Of a DNA stretch of 10,429 bases, positions 7,385 through 10,429 are shown one piece after another; position 1 is the first letter of the stretch, and every line of letters starts with the position of its first letter. The notes below the pieces were generated by a model. It saw nothing but the letters and a program-made list of their open reading frames with translations. It did not search any database and was not told where the DNA came from. A program made the position numbers and the translations under genes. Source of the DNA: Flavobacteriaceae bacterium (GTDB lineage Bacteria > Bacteroidota > Bacteroidia > Flavobacteriales > Flavobacteriaceae); contig VMCW01000025.1 in NCBI GenBank assembly GCA_008081175.1, forward strand, positions 1 through 10,429, written 5' to 3'.

Positions 7385-7399
7385 GATTTGTTGATTTGT
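7385..7399 (+). repeat. short tandem direct repeat GATTTGT
   Basis: The heptamer GATTTGT occurs at 7385-7391 and again at 7393-7399, a period of 8 bp. It lies directly upstream of, and overlaps, the candidate -33 element for the M81 gene. Being short and AT-rich it may be chance; if functional it could be an activator site. Confidence 0.4.
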
Positions 7400-7419
7400 A
7401 TTGGAAAGTTTTATCTTTA
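7388..7419 (+). promoter_or_regulatory. candidate Bacteroidota-type promoter for the M81 gene
   Basis: Two TTG triplets (7388-7390 and 7391-7393) are followed after 21 or 18 nt by TATCTTTA (7412-7419), which matches the TAnnTTTG -7 consensus of Bacteroidota primary sigma factor promoters except for the last base. Initiation a few bases downstream would leave a leader of only about 10 nt before the ATG at 7437. The position is sensible for an operon promoter, but the AT-rich context makes weak matches common. Confidence 0.33.
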
Positions 7420-7425
7420 GATAAA
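7410..7425. repeat. perfect 6-bp inverted repeat overlapping the candidate -7 box
   Basis: TTTATC (7410-7415) and GATAAA (7420-7425) are exact inverted copies separated by TTTA, and the element ends 11 nt before the M81 start codon. It covers the candidate -7 element. It could be an operator for a dimeric regulator, or a small hairpin in the leader, but the stem is too AT-rich and short to act as a terminator. The repeat itself is plain in the sequence; its role is inference. Confidence 0.5.
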
Positions 7426-7436
7426 TTCTTTAGTTT

Positions 7437-9011
7437 ATGCCATACTCTTTACGAACCCTTCTGTTCTCTTCTCTTTTTTATGTCTTATTTTTTGGTTGTC
7501 AATCCACAGTCCCGTCCGAAAAGTCTAAACTTCCTAAAATTGCAATTGCAGGCTTAGCAATAGAATCCAGTACTTTTTCTCCTGCAAAAACAGAGGCTGC
7601 CGCTTTTTTGGCTCGTGAAGGAGAAGACGTTTTTACCTACTACCCCTTTTTACAAGAGGAGCGTCCACAAAGAAAAGCGGCCCTATGGGCGCCTACACTT
7701 AGAGGACACGCCTTGCCGGGGGGTATTGTTACGCGTCAAGCCTATGATTCTTTGGTAGGAAAGACCTTGGCAATGCTTGAAAATGAATTGCCCATTGACG
7801 GCTTGTTTTTTGACATACACGGAGCGATGAGTGTAGAGGGGCTAGAAGATCCTGAAGGGGATTTTATTCAAAAAATCCGTGCACTTATAGGAACAAAGCC
7901 CTTGATCTCCACCTCTATGGACCTCCACGGCAATGTCTCTAAACGTTTAGCAGAACACACAGACCTGATCACTTGCTACCGCATGGCACCCCATGAAGAT
8001 GCTTTGGAATCGAAGCAACGCGCAGTAGACAATCTCTTGGAGCGATTGCGCTCAGGTAAAGGCAAGCCCAAATACAAGGCCTGGATCCCTGTCCCTATAT
8101 TATTACCTGGAGAAAAGACCAGTACACGAATTGAACCTGGTAAAAGCCTGTATGCAAAAATCCCTGAGGTGGTTGAAAAAGAAGGTGTAATCGATGCGGC
8201 GATCTGGATCGGTTATGCTTGGGCTGATGAGCCAAGAAACCACGCTGTTGTTATGGTTACTGGTGATGACAAGAAGGCAGTAAGTGCGGGTGCTGAACAA
8301 TTGGCTACTCATTTTTGGGAGGTTCGCAAAGAGTTTGAATTTGTTGCTCCCACAGCAACTTTAGAAGAGAGTCTTTCTTTAGCTCTTCGTTCTAACAAAA
8401 AACCGTTTATCATAAGTGACATGGGAGACAACCCAACAGCTGGCGGTGCTGGAGATGTAACCTGGACTCTAAGAGAACTTTTGCAAAACAACGCTTTTCA
8501 AAAATCCTCTGGCCCTGAATTAATCTACGCTTCTATTCCTGGTCCTGAACTGATTGAAGCAGCGTTGAAAGTAGGAGTAAACAACAAAGTCACTGCAAAG
8601 GTAGGTGCTCAAGTAGATGATCGCTACGCGCCTCCTCTTCTTCTTGAAGGGGTAGTAGAGGCCATTCATCAAGGAGATATACATGCAGAAACAGAGGTGG
8701 TCGTTCGTGTTGGAAGTATTCGCGTTATCGTAACTAAAAAACGCAAACCCTATCATCGTGAAAAAGACTTTACTCAACTGGGGTTGAATCCAAGAGCAGC
8801 AGATATTCTGGTGGTAAAAATTGGTTATCTCGTCCCTGAGCTCTATGCCATGAGAGGAGATTGGATCATGGCGCTCACCCCTGGAGGTGTGGATCAGGAT
8901 CTGGAACGATTGGACTACAAGCGAATCAACAGGCCCATGTTTCCCTTGGATAAAGAGATGGACAATGTTGATCTAAAAACCCGTTTTATCAAAACTTCTG
9001 ATGCACTCTAA
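7437..9011 (+). CDS. M81-family (MlrC-like) metallopeptidase, lipoprotein
   Basis: This 524-residue protein resembles microcystinase C (MlrC; M81 peptidases, formerly DUF1485) with an added lipoprotein signal (residues 1-20, lipobox LFFG-Cys21). Putative metal or catalytic positions are Glu43 (ESSTFSP), His128 (DIHGAM), Asp162 and His164 (DLHGN) and His186 (APHED). The 34-, 2- and 22-residue spacings of the last four agree with those I recall for the MlrC active site. Further family blocks are LLPGEKTSTRIEPG (222-235) and DNPTAGGAGDVT (331-342), and a C-terminal M81 domain follows. MlrC cleaves linear microcystin fragments next to D-iso-Glu. Most family members have no known substrate, so a zinc-dependent amidase or peptidase acting outside the cytoplasm is the safe call. 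The penicillin acylase gene follows after 11 nt, suggesting joint action on the same substrates. Confidence 0.88.
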   Translation: MPYSLRTLLFSSLFYVLFFGCQSTVPSEKSKLPKIAIAGLAIESSTFSPAKTEAAAFLAREGEDVFTYYPFLQEERPQRKAALWAPTLRGHALPGGIVTRQAYDSLVGKTLAMLENELPIDGLFFDIHGAMSVEGLEDPEGDFIQKIRALIGTKPLISTSMDLHGNVSKRLAEHTDLITCYRMAPHEDALESKQRAVDNLLERLRSGKGKPKYKAWIPVPILLPGEKTSTRIEPGKSLYAKIPEVVEKEGVIDAAIWIGYAWADEPRNHAVVMVTGDDKKAVSAGAEQLATHFWEVRKEFEFVAPTATLEESLSLALRSNKKPFIISDMGDNPTAGGAGDVTWTLRELLQNNAFQKSSGPELIYASIPGPELIEAALKVGVNNKVTAKVGAQVDDRYAPPLLLEGVVEAIHQGDIHAETEVVVRVGSIRVIVTKKRKPYHREKDFTQLGLNPRAADILVVKIGYLVPELYAMRGDWIMALTPGGVDQDLERLDYKRINRPMFPLDKEMDNVDLKTRFIKTSDAL

Positions 9012-9022
9012 TTTCATTTATT

Positions 9023-10429
9023 ATGAGACTATATTCACTATTTCTACTTAGTATTCTTTTTCTATGCTGCGATGCAAAGGAATCCTCTTCAACGGAAACC
9101 CTCCAGGTAAAGGGGCTACAAGAATCGGTTGAAATTCTCAGAGACCAGTGGGGAATCAATCATATTTATGCCCAAAACCAGCACGATTTATTTTTTGCAC
9201 AGGGATATGCCGCCGCAAAGGATCGGTTGTTTCAATTTGAGATTTGGAGAAGACAAGCAACTGGAACCGTAGCGGAGCTTTTAGGTCCTGAAGAATTGAA
9301 TAGAGACATCGGTACGCGCTTATTCAAATACCGAGGGGATCTGGATACGGAACTGAACCACTATCATCCCGAAGGAAAAGCAATAATTGAAGCCTATGTA
9401 GATGGTGTGAATCGATACATTGCAGAAATTTTGACCACTCCCGAAAAACTTCCTCTTCCTTTTAAAATGCTGGGCTTACTCCCCCAAAAGTGGACTCCAG
9501 AGGTCGTGATCTCAAGACACCAAGGTTTGCTTGGAAATATTGGTGAAGAGCTTCAAATCGGTAGGGCGGTAGCAAAGATAGGGCCAGATAAAGTAAAAGA
9601 GCTCCTTTGGTTTCATCCTAAAGAACCCCAACTTGATCTTGACCCTAAAATAGATCGGGAGCTGCTCTTTGAGCCATTACTAGCCCCTTATCAAGCCTTT
9701 AGAAAATCGGTGCAATTTAAGCCAGAGCACCTCCTGGAAGCTTATCGCAGTTCCGAGGCGGTGGCTGTCTTGAATCAATACAATGAGCTTTCTAAAGACT
9801 CGCTTGCGCTTGGGAGTAACAATTGGGTGTTGAGTGGATCAAAAACAGCTGACGGTCATCCTGCTATGGCCAATGACCCGCACCGTAGAATCGCTGTTCC
9901 CTCTTTGAGGTATATGGCACATCTAGTGGCGCCCGGGTGGAATGTCATTGGAGGTGGAGAACCTGAAATTCCGGGCATCTCCATTGGACACAATGAATAT
10001 GGGGCTTGGGGGCTTACTGTTTTTAGAACCGATGGTGAAGACCTTTACCAATACGACCTCAATCCAAAAAATCCGTTACAGTACAAACACAACGGTCAGT
10101 GGAAAGATTTTACAGTTATTCAAGAGCAGATAGAAGTAAAAGGAGGGCCAACACAGGAAGTTGAACTGTATTACAGCCTGCATGGGCCTGTTACCTATCT
10201 CAATAAAAAAGCACTAAAAGCCTATGCTGTACGCTGTGCCTGGCTAGAACCTGGAGGGGCTCCCTACCTTGCTTCGCTTCGAATGGATCAAGCTAAAAAT
10301 TGGGAAGAATTTAGGGCCGCTTGTGCCTACAGCAATATTCCGGGCGAAAATATGATCTGGGCGGATCAAAAAGGAACTATTGGTTGGCAAGCCGTTGGAA
10401 TCGCCCCCGTTAGAAAAAACTTTAGTGGA
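9023..10429 (+). CDS. penicillin-acylase-family Ntn-hydrolase lipoprotein (3' end outside window)
   Basis: An open frame runs from the ATG at 9023 to the window end (469 codons). It was identified by direct translation, since no stop is present. A short signal peptide ends in a double cysteine (Cys15/Cys16) that could be lipidated. The alpha-chain region has GYAAAKDRLFQFE (residues about 61-73) and VDGVNRYI, typical of the penicillin acylase family. The autocatalytic junction is ALG/SNNWVLSG, with Ser265 becoming the N-terminal nucleophile of the beta chain; HPAMANDPH, PGISIGHNEYGAWGLT and SLHGPV follow as in family members. The enzyme should self-cleave and hydrolyse amide bonds of N-acylated compounds. 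Relatives act on penicillins, acyl-homoserine lactones or lipopeptides, and the substrate here is unknown. Full-length homologues are near 800 residues, so about 300 are missing. The start is 11 nt after the M81 stop, indicating an operon. Confidence 0.9.
   Translation, partial: MRLYSLFLLSILFLCCDAKESSSTETLQVKGLQESVEILRDQWGINHIYAQNQHDLFFAQGYAAAKDRLFQFEIWRRQATGTVAELLGPEELNRDIGTRLFKYRGDLDTELNHYHPEGKAIIEAYVDGVNRYIAEILTTPEKLPLPFKMLGLLPQKWTPEVVISRHQGLLGNIGEELQIGRAVAKIGPDKVKELLWFHPKEPQLDLDPKIDRELLFEPLLAPYQAFRKSVQFKPEHLLEAYRSSEAVAVLNQYNELSKDSLALGSNNWVLSGSKTADGHPAMANDPHRRIAVPSLRYMAHLVAPGWNVIGGGEPEIPGISIGHNEYGAWGLTVFRTDGEDLYQYDLNPKNPLQYKHNGQWKDFTVIQEQIEVKGGPTQEVELYYSLHGPVTYLNKKALKAYAVRCAWLEPGGAPYLASLRMDQAKNWEEFRAACAYSNIPGENMIWADQKGTIGWQAVGIAPVRKNFSG

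Larger units (their letters stand above)
7186..7436. promoter_or_regulatory. divergent control region between the two gene sets
   Basis: This 251-bp AT-rich region separates the start codons of the sugar porter (-) and the M81 lipoprotein (+) and should hold the promoters for both sets. I see no gene in it. On the minus strand no sequence matches the Bacteroidota -33/-7 pattern convincingly; TAGATTAA (7209-7202) is the nearest -7-like string. On the plus strand, a candidate promoter and a palindrome sit just before the M81 start and are listed separately. ATGGTC occurs twice (7209-7214 and 7231-7236), 22 bp apart, which could be a spaced protein-binding half-site or chance. No regulator gene is visible in the window. 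Confidence 0.5.

Noticed and set aside
9942..10133. 63-residue plus-strand open frame
   Set aside because: It lies inside the penicillin acylase gene in another frame and resembles no known family; it is a shadow of the real gene.
5857..10429. classical mlrABCD microcystin-degradation cluster
   Set aside because: Only an MlrC-like protein is present. The transporter has clear sugar porter signatures rather than being an MlrD peptide transporter, and no MlrA or MlrB homologue is seen.

Overview
This window looks like a chromosomal segment from a member of the Bacteroidota, most likely a marine or aquatic member of the Flavobacteriia. The evidence is the moderately AT-rich DNA, AT-rich leaders with no clear Shine-Dalgarno sequences, several lipoprotein signal peptides on secreted hydrolases, and the mix of families (YkuK-type RNase H fold, ABA4-like membrane protein, sugar porter with GH32, DUF1611 with dipeptide epimerase, M81, penicillin acylase). 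The genus cannot be read from the sequence. The DNA is gene-dense. It holds nine genes, two of them cut by the window edges, and I see no rRNA, tRNA, CRISPR array or insertion sequence.

Layout. Positions 1-136 are the tail of an OsmC/Ohr-family gene (+). It overlaps tail to tail with a small ABA4-like (DUF4281) membrane protein gene (120-557, -). Divergent from that, across about 50 bp, is a YkuK-like RNase H-fold gene (608-1057, +). After a 175-bp gap comes a GhrA-type 2-hydroxyacid dehydrogenase (1233-2153, +), whose stop overlaps the stop of the next minus-strand gene.

From 7185 down to 2150 there is a tight minus-strand gene set, in transcription order: MFS sugar porter, GH32 fructosidase lipoprotein (1-nt gap), enolase-superfamily dipeptide epimerase/DgcA-like racemase (15-nt gap), and DUF1611/DgcN-like protein (14-nt overlap). 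Spacing suggests one transcript that joins a beta-fructoside module to a D-glutamate or D-amino-acid module.

Divergent from it, across a 251-bp AT-rich control region, a plus-strand pair starts at 7437: an M81 (MlrC-like) metallopeptidase lipoprotein and, 11 nt later, a penicillin-acylase-family Ntn-hydrolase lipoprotein that runs off the window at 10429.

How they may work together (inference). The two exported hydrolases could open amide bonds in modified or D-residue-containing peptides outside the cytoplasm. The cytoplasmic DUF1611/enolase pair resembles DgcN/DgcA, which in marine Proteobacteria turn D-Glu into N-acetyl-D-Glu and then N-acetyl-L-Glu. M81 enzymes are best known from microcystin breakdown, and those peptides contain D-iso-Glu. 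A D-Glu-peptide scavenging locus is therefore the most interesting reading. A plain fructan/sucrose operon next to peptidoglycan-recycling genes is the conservative alternative.
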